DNA of 64,000 nt from Nemania diffusa (taxonomy: Eukaryota; Ascomycota; Sordariomycetes; Xylariales; Xylariaceae), in the NCBI GenBank assembly GCA_038501195.1, contig JBBPUQ010000004.1, positions 2,418,001 to 2,482,000 of the forward strand. The letters are read 5' to 3'. Shown one piece after another: positions 35,238 through 48,060 of this stretch (position 1 is the first letter of the stretch; each line of letters begins with the position of its first letter). Under the pieces are notes generated by a model, which saw only the letters and a list, made by a program, of their open reading frames with translations, did not search any database and was not told where the DNA came from. The position numbers were made by a program, and so were the translations under genes.

Positions 35238-35492
35238 ACTTAATACTAGACTTGGAGTTAAGCTGCAAGGCAAAAGCGACAGATTTCGTCAGGGCTGCTA
35301 CTGCGAAGATGTTGAGGCCCACTAGGCCAACTATGATAACGCAGTAATACCAGATCACGAAGATATGTAATGATAAGAAAAGGGCCTCTTTAGACAGGGA
35401 TATTAGGTGCCTGTATAAGTAAATGTAGAGCTCTGCACTTTGTATCTCGGAGAAGCATGTCTCTCTCCTAGGATAGTGATTTTGGTAGCGCT
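35238..35492 (-). pseudogene. Possible remnant of a membrane-protein exon
   Basis: An open minus-strand frame of about 80 codons, without an obvious ATG, encodes a strongly hydrophobic stretch (FVIWYYCVIIVGLVGLN then IFAVAAL), preceded by polar residues and followed by a short basic tail and stop. It is convergent with the RNase III gene. It could be the last exon of a decayed membrane protein or a chance hydrophobic frame. The opposite strand is also open and hydrophobic here (35,440-35,661), which weakens the case. Confidence 0.2.
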
Positions 35493-36500
35493 ATTGTTCG
35501 CCGCCGCCGCATTCATCTCCCTAAGCCCCCTTGAGACCATCACTCCGCCTGATACGAAATATTTCGCCCATGAGCTACATATTCTATTCCAGACTTTAAA
35601 TAGATTGTATCATATATGCCTAAAACTTAATGCCAGGAAGAATGATTCGAGTAAGATGTAGGGGTATTAAAACGGAACGTAGAAAACATACACACGCACT
35701 GCACGTTGAAGGTTTGCTTACAGTCACAATAGAACTTCGAAAGATTTATAGTTTTAGGTATTCTGTTAGAGGATTTAGGTCACAGAACGAATAGAAGACC
35801 TATAAAAGCTAGGAAGAAGGGTATAGGAGTGTGTAGTATAGAGCTCAATAGATAGATTTATTGATTCTTGACCCTCTAGATCCATAACGTGCCGAGAAAT
35901 TCATATATATATAGCCAAATTAACAGATATAACCACCCTATAGGGTCTGATTATTGTATCACCTAACATCTTAATAAAAACAAAAGCAATAGATAGAATT
36001 CGATCTCGAGGACCTACCTCGCTGGCTAACTAAGGCAGTTCCCAGAGGGGACTGTCGGAAATAAATGGAAAAGTTAATCGCAGATGTACCAGGCTAGGCC
36101 TAATCACTAATTTCCCCTTACTTCTTGGGGCATGTTCACCCGCATTGTCGCAATATGCAAATATATTATTTTATGCTCCTCTTATTTTCTAGGCACGTCA
36201 ATAATAGCTAATATTCCCAAGCCAACTAACTGCGCCTTTCCAATCAAAAGAATTTTATACCCTCTACCAGATATATCGTTAGTCTATTTCGAGAAAACTG
36301 ACCTCTTTTATTCTACTATCATCGTCCCTCTTGGTTCAGACATAGCGTTATGCTATCTATTTAGTTACTTCGTGATATGCATACATTTGGTAAAAAGCTT
36401 CGAACTAACACCAGCTGTAAGCCCATAACACACCATGGCTCTTAATTTCTTAGCCTTTTCTGGACGTTTGATGCCTATTTCTCGAACTCGGCTTGTTCAC

Positions 36501-36701
36501 TTAGTAATACTCCCCATCTCCTTCAGGGTAAATTGACTTCCCTTTCTTCTTCTCGCGTTCTTCATTCGCTATCAATAACATCACCTTTTTGTGTTTATAA
36601 GTAAGGTCACCCTTAGTAGTTCTGGGAGGGTAGCTACTTTCATAATCGCTCCTTATTGAGCGACTGCTAGTGCTCTCACCGCCCTTGCGCAATTTTGGCA
36701 T
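36501..36701 (-). CDS. Unrecognised small basic ORF (66 residues)
   Basis: Starts MPKLRKGGES and ends EGDGEYY. It is hydrophilic, Lys/Arg/Ser-rich, with a probable helix LLIANEEREKKKGK. Its composition is more protein-like than the surrounding ORFs. No family is recognised, and no splice partner or promoter was identified. It may be a fragment of a dead gene. Confidence 0.22.
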   Translation of the reverse strand: MPKLRKGGESTSSRSIRSDYESSYPPRTTKGDLTYKHKKVMLLIANEEREKKKGKSIYPEGDGEYY

Positions 36702-39256
36702 TTTTAGATTACGCCTGGCACCGGCAGCAGATGTGCCTTCTCCATGGCTGTAATACTCAACATGTCAGATATCACAAGACGTGTGGATTATTTAGGGATG
36801 CGAGGGCTGACCTTGATGATGATGATGAGTAGTCCAAATATCGGCCGCCAATCGGTACTCTCTGGGATCCTTTAGGTTTTGATTGCTGAGTGTTAACTCT
36901 AAGTTCCTAACGAGGATGTGAGCTTCTGACTTCTCTTAAGCGCGCAGGATAGTGTACTCGCTGTTTGCCATGGTTGATCTGCTTGGCTGGCCTCGGACCA
37001 TGTACACTACGAGAGTGTTCATGTTTATCTTCCGATCTGAAGCACATTGCAGAATAGACTTCTTAATCTCCGGACTAGAAAGGCAAAGGAAGTTAAGGAT
37101 CTCTCAAAAAAAGGATCGCTGCATCCTTTGGGAAGGGAAAGTTTAAGTACTGTAGCAAACTGACTATTACCCTGAGGGTCATTTGAGATTATCATATGCA
37201 AATGCAACAAGTTACAGTCGATCCTTGTCTCTCTTGATTGATTGGCTCAGTATTATCGAGAGAGCTTTAAGCGCAGGGATACCAGCCACTGTGCTGAGTA
37301 ATATAGTTAGTTTCAGTTCAAATATTGAGAATGTAGTGCTTGTGGATCGTGACAAGTCCTCGAAGATGATATGAGATATGTGATAGTGCGCGTAGTCAAG
37401 TCACACATAGGAGTCTACATATTCAGGGGTGCTTGAAATTCGTTGATTTTTGTATATGAGTCTAGTTAGTTTGCTAGCCTTCCAGGGCGAGGTCTTAGAT
37501 TAGTTCTGCCTTACTAAAAATCCATTGCTTCGCCAAAGCCTACACTAAAATCCTTAGATGGTTATGGGGACAATGGTCAAGCCTCTAGGGTGCAGTAGAG
37601 TGTATCAGTATGCGGAAGGGCACTATTTGCTTCATAAATATTAAGTGAGGGTATTGCAGACAGCACAATGTATCAGGGAAATAATAGGATCACCCCATTC
37701 TTCGCTCCATATGACATACTCCCTGGTCAAATATCGCCGTGGCGCTTTCCAGTCCCTCATTGAGTGTTAACATGATTTAATGGGATGTCCTTGGGCCATT
37801 TACCAGGAGGGATGAGTCTGCAGTTTCCAGAAATAACTCAATAAAAAGAATTCATGTCACATTGATTGGTTAGGAACTGGACAGATAATGAAGCCGCCAT
37901 AGCTGGGTAAAAGGCTCAATATATATTTACATTTAATTTTAGGGCCTCGTGTAGTTATACCCGGACTCTTGTTAATTGTATCTAGTGCCCCAAGAGACGA
38001 TTCAAACTGAAAATTTTATTATATAGTAGTCGTTACCGTCATGTGGGCTTACGTATACATTAGCGGCTCATCGCGATGGAACCTATAAAGAATAGTCCTT
38101 ACATAAAACCATGGCCTCTAAGTTTAGAGTCCCAATCCACGCACTCCTGTTACGGAAAAACCACGCCGTTGATCTAGGATTGAATTAACGGCATATAAGA
38201 GCTACGCGACAACTGCCTACAAGGCAAGAGACCTTTAATAACGTGATGGCATGACTACATAAATCTGTAAGCTTAATTGTACTCACCGCTTCTACTAAGC
38301 GCTGGGAGGCTCGTAACCTAGGCGAATAGAGTACCACTACTAGTAGTTATTTACATTAATTACTCTCTAATTAAATGCAACTAACTTTTCTATTATTGAA
38401 CTCTACGAGCACATCTCGTTGTTTAACTAAACGGACCCTATGCAGTTGAAATATTAAACTAACGACTAGCGTCATTGTCTAACTTGTTCCCTGACGCATT
38501 TTCTATGTTGTAATGCATACCTAGTAGTGTAGGTTGATGTTAGAAATACACCTTTAAGAAGAAAGAAAATAATTGACCGGTCACGCCAAACTTTTGGCGC
38601 AGTGGTTTTTTCTAACAGTTGAAGTATTAGAAGTAGGTTAGCATCCTTTGAACTAGTCGTTCTAATCTAAGCCTTAAAAGTTAGACGTTCAAGCCAACCC
38701 TTAACCAGACTTGCCAAATTAGAATTGTTCAACTGAATGTCGCGTAGTGTCCCATATGCATGATTAATTCCTGGCGGGATTAGCGGCGCCTGTTTCAGCG
38801 ATGCTAAACCTACCTAGGTAGGGTTAGGGTGGCAGGTTGATAGTGTATGCAATAGGTAGATGCGATCCACCCTATCGTGTCACGCAAGTCAAAGCCGCAG
38901 AAAGCATCCTTCTCAGTTGTATTTCATTGTAGACATTTGAAGCTAGAGCTACATGCTTTCAATTCCAGGCTCCATACTATAAAAATAGTATATTCATTAA
39001 GCATTGGCAATAGTTCAGGCAGCCTATGAATCCTAAATTTTAAGTAGCTATTTAGGCAGGGGGTGGGCGGCCGGGGTAATGACGAGAGAAGAATGGAATA
39101 CCTAAACTTTTGCTCCACAGAGCTGGACGGGTACTAATCGATTAAGCTCGGCGCTAAGTATTGTTAAAATGTCGTATATGCAGTCTAATAATATACATAG
39201 CCCCTTCCCCCCTAGAGTTTAAAGCCTACCGTCTAGTCCTAAAATGGATAATTCAT

Positions 39257-39955
39257 CTAAGCAACTGCTTTGTACTCCAACTGGACCTGTTCGCAATTCT
39301 CAGGCTCCTTGCCTGGGGTATAAATACCCAGCTGAATATGTCCATCGTCGTTGGAGCAAGCAAATGGGAAGTCACTGGAATCACCTATTGAGGTATTAAT
39401 AAAGACGCACTTAACATCACTAAAAAATATGTGACATAGTCAAATTACTCACCAGTCCAGGGAAAGAGGGGAGAAGCATTCGTAGGACCCCAAATATTGG
39501 TTCCGTACGTCTTTGAGTCGATGAAGATCACAGGACCTTCGTAAAGTCCATCTGAAGCTTGTATATCGAGTCCGTACGTGGCACTGCCGACGTCTATATG
39601 AAGGGCTTAACGCCAATTTCATTTTCACATAGGTGAGAGACATATACGATCATAGTCGCTGTCACCCTAGCCTTGATGATTACGGGAGCTACTTACCAAT
39701 ATTTAGGGAGTACCAGCCGAAGTGCCCATAGTCCTCATAAAACAAATAAAAGGTAGATGGAGACACGGCGGCCTCGGCCGCTGTCACGAATTCCGGGAAA
39801 GCTGCTGTGCTGTCGACGAATCCAACTAGCTGGTACCCTTCCAAACTCGAACCAGCCCCTACCGTGAGGGTGATGTTCTCGTTTGGTGGGCCGTTTGAGG
39901 GGTTAGCGGCCGCGAAGGCGGCAAAAGAGACAAGAGCAGACGCAGATGCACGCAT
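39257..39955 (-). CDS. Small secreted protein of unknown family (effector-like)
   Basis: Predicted 175-residue secreted protein. Exons in transcription order: 39955-39697, 39593-39453, 39384-39257. The introns (103 and 68 nt) are GT-AG, both phase 1, and the spliced frame is continuous to TAG. The signal peptide is clear: MRASASALVSFAAFAAA, with cleavage expected near residue 17/18. The mature part has two N-glycosylation sequons (N27-I-T and N125-A-S) and two cysteines (C143, C164) able to form one disulfide. It is rich in Gly, Tyr, Phe and Asp and looks beta-structured. I recognise no domain. It lies about 1.5 kb from the start of the AT isochore. A role in host interaction is inference from secretion, size and location; a cell-wall or surface protein is equally possible. 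Confidence 0.72.
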
Positions 39956-41449
39956 GTTTCTAGCTTATCGTTTGCGATTTAGCACAAACAACAGGAAATA
40001 GGTACGAGAGACCTGTTTGAAAAGAAGTCTGATATAAGTGATAATGAAGAGAGTATGAGCAAAGTATAAACCTATGAGAGAGCGGACTTGAAAGTTTATA
40101 TAATATTTTGTGATGTTTGATTCCTCACTTTCTGCTCTATTCTGTACACTGACAGCTAAAAATAGCTGTAAGGATTGGAATATTGCTTAGCCTGCCCGTA
40201 TTATGTTAGCGTCGCATCTTCGCATTTGCGAGTCTTACAGTTTAGCATGTAGAGCGAGAACGGTTAGTGTAGTGCTAGGAGATGCTCCAGGATTTATTTA
40301 CGTAACATATTCAGGATTTTTATTTACCCGAGGGCATATGCACGTATAAACTAGGCATCGTTGCTGCACGTAAGTATCTGCAAATAGCTAAGTGCCCGAC
40401 TTGACAACATGCGACTTTTGGTAGTGTGGCCGTATAGTGGTACCATTCTGTTCCGTGATATGTTGCGTGAACAGGTCCCAGATCGTAAACGAGGGGATAG
40501 AACGCTGATAGTATTCCAAGTTTTTCAAGAAGTTTAAGAATTTTCACGAAGTCTTGATTTAAAATGCGTGGTGGTCTCATTTATGCTTATGGCTTTCCTA
40601 TATGATGCGACGGCAGAGACTGTCGAAGTTACGACGCTCGAGGGGTTCATGCGCTCTTGCTAAAATGTAGAAATTAAAATCCTCTCTTCATCAAACCTTC
40701 AGAATACTGTACAGAATGGTGTTTCCATCCTGCGTAGCATTTTAGGATTTAGTTCTATTCCGTGACAGCATCAGACACAAGAAGGGCCTGAAGAGCCTCC
40801 CAGTCCAGGGGAGCTACAACCAAGTAGCGGTCACGGCCCTGCCACCAGGCCCGAGCGTGCGGTACATTTCCCTACCTAGTGACAGCTACTGGCCCCTTGA
40901 TGCTGGGGATTTTAAATGATAGAAAGGTATGCGGAAATTTAGCGTCTGAGAAAGCTAAACTCCATGTATTTACACTTTTGACTTTTGAGGGTCTGTCTAT
41001 GAATATCGAGATAAATTTGTCGACACCGACCTTTTATGGAGTCAGATCGGCGGCGTGTATCTTTATGTTCTAAGGTAGTGATGTAACTAGGATGCTTTTC
41101 GCCACAAATCCTAGGTGGCAAACTATGCCATAGATGATAGCACCAGACTGAAAAGGAAGAACGAGAAGAGTTTAATGTTCAGTGATATCGGGCCCCTCGT
41201 AGGTGTTCGATAATCTCAAAGAGCCTGTTAGCAATGAGCATAGCCTGCTTTAGGACAGATATAAAAAACCCTTCTAGCAAAACAGTCAGGCTATCTTGGG
41301 TGAGAACGGTAACATCAAGCCAGAACCAATCACTTGTATCTGCATTTCGAAGAAAGAATGATCAACTAGCTTAATTGAAATACATGTAGAGTCATGTGAC
41401 CAAGTGGGGTCTGTAGAGCCTTAAGCCATGGACTTAGGTTATATATTCT
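39956..41449. other. Promoter of the secreted-protein gene and spacer before the isochore
   Basis: A TATATAAA (minus strand, 40095-40102) lies about 140 bases before the secreted-protein start and is a likely TATA box. The rest has only short ORFs and no supported gene. Composition stays ordinary up to about 41,430. Confidence 0.45.
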
Positions 41450-44400
41450 ATTCTATAGCTTTTTATTAAACCTATTTTTTAGTTTAATATATTATTTAAA
41501 TAAATTTTTATATTAAAATTTAATTTTTATATATTAATTAAGTATTTTTATATTTATAAATATTTTATTAAATAAAATAAAAGTTATTATATAATAATTA
41601 ACGATTATTTTTTTTAAAGTTTTATTATAAAAAACAGTTAATTTATTAATAAAGCTTTTCGAAAATTTAATTTAAATAATAATATTATAAACTATATAAA
41701 CTATTAAACTTAGTTTATAAATATAGTTTTAAACAATTGTTAAAACTATATTAGCTATATATATTAAACTATTTAGTTGCTTTAAAGTATAACATATATA
41801 TTAAAAAAACTTTTTTTTTTTTTTTTTAAGCTAAATTATAAACAGTATATATTTATAACTATTAAACTTTAGTTTATTATATATAATTTAGTTTTATTTA
41901 TTTAAACAATAAATATATAGTTATTTAGCTATATAATATTAAAAATTTATAAAAAAATAACTTTTATTATAAAAACAAAAAAGCAAAAATAAAATAAAGC
42001 AATTAAATATATAAAATATTGCTTTTAAATTATTTACTGCTATAAAAAAAAAAATAAAAAAATAGCTAAATGTTATAAATATATTTTTAAGTTTTTTAGT
42101 TGTTAATATTTAATATAAACTATATTATTGTTTAAATAGTTTATAAGTAGTAAATAAGTAGTTTAAAGCTAAAACTTCGATTTTAATATTAACTTTAACG
42201 CTAACTTTTAGTTTTTTTTTTTCGACTTTAATAGTAAATATATTTAATGTATTAACTAAATAAAAAAAAAATAGTTTAAATGTAAATAATTATAAAAATA
42301 TTAAAAAAAAACTTTTTATTTAATTAAAAAAGTTTTTAAAAAATTAAACTAAGTTTTTTATATAAAAAATAGCTATTAAATATAAATTAAATAAAAATAT
42401 TAAATTTATTAATAATAATTAAAACAAGTTTTATATTATTAATAAATTATTTAATAATATAGCAAAAATAGTAATAATATTGTTTTTTATTGCAAAAAAA
42501 TATATTAACAATTATAACTTAATAAAGTTTTTAAATTATTTTTATAATTATTATTTTAATATAAACTATTTGAAAAAAATAGCGCAAAAGTTGTGAAAAC
42601 TTTGTTAAAAAAAAAGCAACTTTTTTTAAAGTTTTTTTTTAGCTAAAAAAAAACTTTAGTTAATATAAAAAATATATTATAAAATAATTTTATTAAACTA
42701 GTTATATTAAAAAAAGCTATTTGTTTTTTTTTAATAAATAAATTAATATTTGTTTTTTTTTTTTTTTAGTTATATAAATTAAATTTATAAAGTTATAACT
42801 ATTGTTAAAAAATTAAAAAGTTATAATTATGTTATATATATATAAAACTTTAGCTAAAAAAATATAAGCTTTTATTTAAATATAAAGTTAAAAAAAATAA
42901 ACATAGAAAAAAACACTTTAATAATAAATATAAATAGTATTAATTTTTAAACTATTAACAAATAATTAAAAGCTTAATAAATATTTAAAAAAAAAAAAAA
43001 CAAACAAAAAAAAAACAAAAATTATTTATATTATAAAAAAAACAGCTACTTTATAATTTAATATTTGTTAGTACTTTTTGTATATAATATTAATATAAAA
43101 GCTATTAATATATTAAAAAAAATAAAAAAACTTAAAAAAAAAAATTTAAAAAAAAAGAAAAAGTAGCTTTTAACTATAAATATAATTAAAAGTAAATTTA
43201 TTAGTTAATTTTTATAAATTTTAAAACAAAAATTTAACAATATATAAATAGTATATTTTTTATAATAAACTTTATTTGTAATAAAATTTTAGTTATTAAA
43301 ACTTTAGTTAATTAAAGTTATAAATATATATATATTATAAACAGTTTTTTTATTAAATATTTATAACTATTATATATTTTTATTACTTTTTATTATTTAA
43401 AAAAAATAATAATAAAATATATATAAATTAAAAAAATAATATATATTAAAATCAATATAAATAAATTTTAATAAAAAATATTAATTTATATAATTTTATA
43501 ATTAAAATATAATATTATTTTAAATAAACTATAAATAAAAAAGTTAAAAATAATTTATTTTGTTTATAAATATATAATTAATATTAATAAAGCAAAAAGT
43601 TTTAAAGTATAAAAAAACAGTTTTATATTTTAAATTAAAAGTATTATATAAATAAAAAAAACTTAATAATTAATTAAAATAACATTTAATATAAAAATAT
43701 AATAATTGTACTATTTAAAAATAAATAAGTTTTTAGTTTTTGTTATTATATTTATAAATATTATTAAAGCTTTAATATTTTTTATAGTTAATATAATTAA
43801 AAGTTGATTTTTTAAAAAATTAATATTATAAAAAAATTTATTTAATAAAAAACAAAAAAACAAACTATTACTATATTATAAAAAAACAAATTATAAAATA
43901 CTTTTATTTAAAAATAAAAAAAATAAAAAATTAGCAGCTTTATAAAAGTTTTTTTATAAAATATTTAAAAATAAACTAATTATTTTAAAAAAAACATTAA
44001 TAAAGTTATTTAATAAAAACTATATTTATATTAATAATTTATTAATAAAAGTTTTTATATTATTTATAAAAAAACTAAAAAATAATTTATAATTTTATAT
44101 TAATTATAAAGTATTTAATATTATAATTAAAATAAATAAATATTTACTTTTGTTAATAAAAAAAACTTTAGTAAATTTTTCGAAAATTAAATAGTTTATT
44201 AAATTAAATATATAAGCTGTTTTTTATAAACTTAAAATTAAAAAAAAAAATAAATAAAAAATAATATTTTAAATTAAATTTAAACTTTTTAAATAGTTAA
44301 TTATATTATTTAAATTTTTTAAAACTTTAATAATATTTTAATATTATATTAATATTATTTTATATTAATATTTAAATATTTTTATATTTATATATATAAA

Positions 44401-47400
44401 TAATATATTTATATAGTTAAATAGTTTAAAAAAAAACTATATAAAAAAAATAAAATAAATATTTAATTTTTTAAAAGTTATAAAATTATATTTTAATATT
44501 AATAAATATAAATTTATTATTATAAAAATTAAATATTTAAGTTTTATTATAAAAGTAAAAAAAAAAATAAAAAAAAATTTTAAAAAAATATATATTATTT
44601 ATAAATAAAAAACTTTTAAATTATTTAAAAGTATATATAGCTTTTTAAAGTTTACAAATTTTTATTAGTAGTTTATTAAAAATTATTTAAACTTTATTGC
44701 TTTTTTTTTTGTTTTAATAAAAAAAAATATATTGTTTTAATAAAAAAGCAAAAAAAAAAACACTTTTAAAAAATTTAAAAGTTTTTTTATATTAAAGCTA
44801 ATATTAATTTAATATAATTTAAATAAAACAATAGTTTTAAAAATAAATTGTTTAAAAGTAATATATAAAAAATGTTTATTTTAATATAATAAATAAAAAC
44901 TTTTTTATTTAATAGTTTATTATTTATAAAAACTATTAAAAGTTAAAAACAATTATAAAATTTATAATAAAAAACTATTAGTAATAATATATTATATAAA
45001 AGTATAAAATAATAAACTATATAGTTTAAAAAAACTGTTTTAAGTATTATTTAATTATAAAAATTTTAAATATTTTATAATAACTAAATAGTTTATAAAA
45101 CAATAAATTAAATAATTAAAGTTTTTAGTTAATTTTTAATTTATATTTATTTATAAAACAAAAATTAATAATAAATAGTTAAATGTTTTATTAAAACAAA
45201 AATAAAATTTATTTTTAAAAATAAATAAATAAATTTTAAAAAAAAAGTTTATATTTTTATGTTATAAATAACTAGTTTTTAAACTAAAAAAACACTACAA
45301 TATTAATATATTAAATAATATAATAAATAATTTATTATTTAATTATTATGTTTTTATAAATAGTAATTTATAAATAGTATAAAATATTGTTTTAAAAATA
45401 ATTTTAAGCTATAAATTAGTAGTATAAGCAATATAAAAAAACAAAAAAAAGTTTTTGTAAAAATTCAAAATAAACAATAAAGTTTTAAATATTTTTATTA
45501 TAAAATATAAATTAAAATTAAACAAGATTTTTTGCTATAAAAAATATATATAAATATTAAATTAAAAACTGCTTTAAACTAGTTTAATATAAAACTATTA
45601 TAACTTTTTATTAATTAAATATTTAAGCTATAATAATATAATAGCTATATTAAATAAAAGCTATTTTTAGTTTAAAATATATTAAATAATATATTTTTTT
45701 ATAATAAACTATAATATATATAGTAAAAAAAATATTTAAAAATAACAAAAAAAAGAACTTTTTAAATTTTTATTTATTTTAAAGCAGTTTTAAAATAAAC
45801 TTTTAATAAACTTTATAATAGATTTTTTTGTTATAATTTTTAAAAACTTTTTGTTTATTATAGTAATTATTAATAAATTTAATAAAGTAGTAATTTTAAA
45901 AACTATAAAATTTATAAATATAAAAATATATATAAAACAGTTTATAAACTACTTTTAGTAATTTTATAAGTTTTTAAAAGTTATAATTAGCAATTAAAGT
46001 TTAAATTAAATAAAAAGTTTTTAATAATAATTTTATAAATTAATAAATATTAAAAAACAATTAAATATTATATATTATTTAAAAACAAATAATATAATAA
46101 AAAAAGCAAATTAAAAAATATTAATATATTTTAAAGCTTTTATAGTTTATATATAATTTAATTAAACAATATTATTATTAAAAGTAATTTTAACAATTAA
46201 TAATAAAAACTTGTTAATTATTAAATTTAGTTTTTTTTTTATTTAATATAAATATTATATAAATTTAATAAAATTAATAAAATATTTAAATATATTTATT
46301 AAAAAGTCGAAAATATTAATAAAAATATTTATATAAAAGCTAAAAAATATTTAAAGTTTTATATAAGCTATTATAGTAACAATATAATAAAAAATAAAAA
46401 AAACTACTAATAAAAAATACAGTTTTATAAAATGCTTTTAAAAAAATAACTAAATATAGTTTAATTTAAAAAATATAAAAACTAACTAACTTTTTTAAAA
46501 GTTAGTTTAATTATATTTAAAATATAAAATAACAAAAATAATAAATTTATATATAATAAAATTAAATATATTTAAAAAAATATATAACTATTTTTATGTT
46601 GATTTTTTATAATAAACTATAAAAAATTTTTTGTTTTTTTAAATTAATTTAAGCTTTAAACTATTAGTTATAATTTTAAATAATAACAAGTTTTAAATAA
46701 AAAGCATTTTTTAAATATATATTAAATAAAATAAAAGTAAAAGCAGCTTTAAAAAAAAGCAAATTTTAATTAAATAAATAAATTATTTTTAACTATTATA
46801 AAAACTTATAGAAAAATTTTTAAATATAATAATGTTAAAACAGTTTAAAAATAAATATAATAATATTAAAAAATATAATAAATTTAGTATTAAACAATAG
46901 TAATATAAAAAAAAAAAAAAAAAAAAACTATATATTTTTTAATAAATTATATATAATAACTTATTATAAATTATTAATATTAACTAATAATAAAACAAAA
47001 AAAAAAACTGTTTTTTTTTTAAAAATAAATTAATAAAACTTAAATTAATTATATTAAATTAATATATATAAATTAAAACTGTTTTTGTTAATAATAAAAT
47101 AATTTTTTTGTTTTTTATTTTAGTTAGTTTTTTTTTATGCTATATTAAAGCTGTAAAAAAATTATAAACTATTTTTTTTATTTTAGTTTTTAATATTTTA
47201 ACTATTATATAATAAGTTTATACTATTAAAATTAACATTAAAAAACTTATTAATTTTGCTAAAATTTTTATTAAAGCTTTTAATATAAAATAATATATTT
47301 TTAACTATTAAACTAATTATATATTTTTTAATATTAATTAAATATTTTTTAATTTTAACTATATAATTTAAAAACAATATAATTAATTATAAATATTTAA

Positions 47401-47792
47401 TTTTATATTTTTTAGTTTTAAATTAATTGTTTAATATAAAAAAACTATATATTATTTAAAAAGTAATAAATTAAAAACTTATATTAATTTTATATTACTA
47501 AAATAAAAAGTTAGTAATATTAATATAAAAAAAAACAAATTAAAAATAATAAAAAAACTTATTAAATATAAAACTTAATAATTAATATTGTTATATTTTG
47601 ATATAGTTTTTAATTAAAAAAAGTATATATTAATTGTTAACTGTTAAAAAAAAATAAAAATAAAACAAAAAAAAAGCAAAAAATAAATTTATTAAATTAA
47701 GCTAAATTATAAACTTTTGTAATAAAAACAAGATTTTGATATGTTTTAATTATTTGTGTTATATATTAAAGCTATATAAAAATAACAAATAA

Positions 47793-47826
<34 letters not shown>

Positions 47827-47990
47827 AATTATTTATAAATAAATAAATATAATTAAATTTATTTATAAAATTTATATATAAAAAACAATATTTGTTAATT
47901 TTTATATAAAATATAAATAATATATAAATATAAAACAAATAAATATTAAAAGCTTTTTAAAGTTAAAAGCAAAAAAGCCTTTGTTTTTAA

Positions 47991-48060
47991 AAGTTATATA
48001 TATAAGTTATATAAGTTATATAGCTTATATAGTTTATATAGCTTATATAGTTTATATATA
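47991..48060. repeat. Minisatellite, 9/18-bp period
   Basis: AAGTTATAT-type 9-mers lead into about two copies of TATAGCTTATATAGTTTA. Confidence 0.75.

Larger units (their letters stand above)
35178..39256. other. 4-kb gene-poor spacer
   Basis: AT-rich DNA without a supported gene. It holds two weak coding-like traces, listed separately (35,238-35,492 and 36,501-36,701, both minus), and short ORFs with no features. A GAT repeat lies near 36,812-36,826. One GGGTTAGGGT at about 38,820 is not a telomere array. Confidence 0.5.

Noticed and set aside
38812..38832. GGGTTAGGGT telomere-like word
   Set aside because: Only about one and a half units; not an array.
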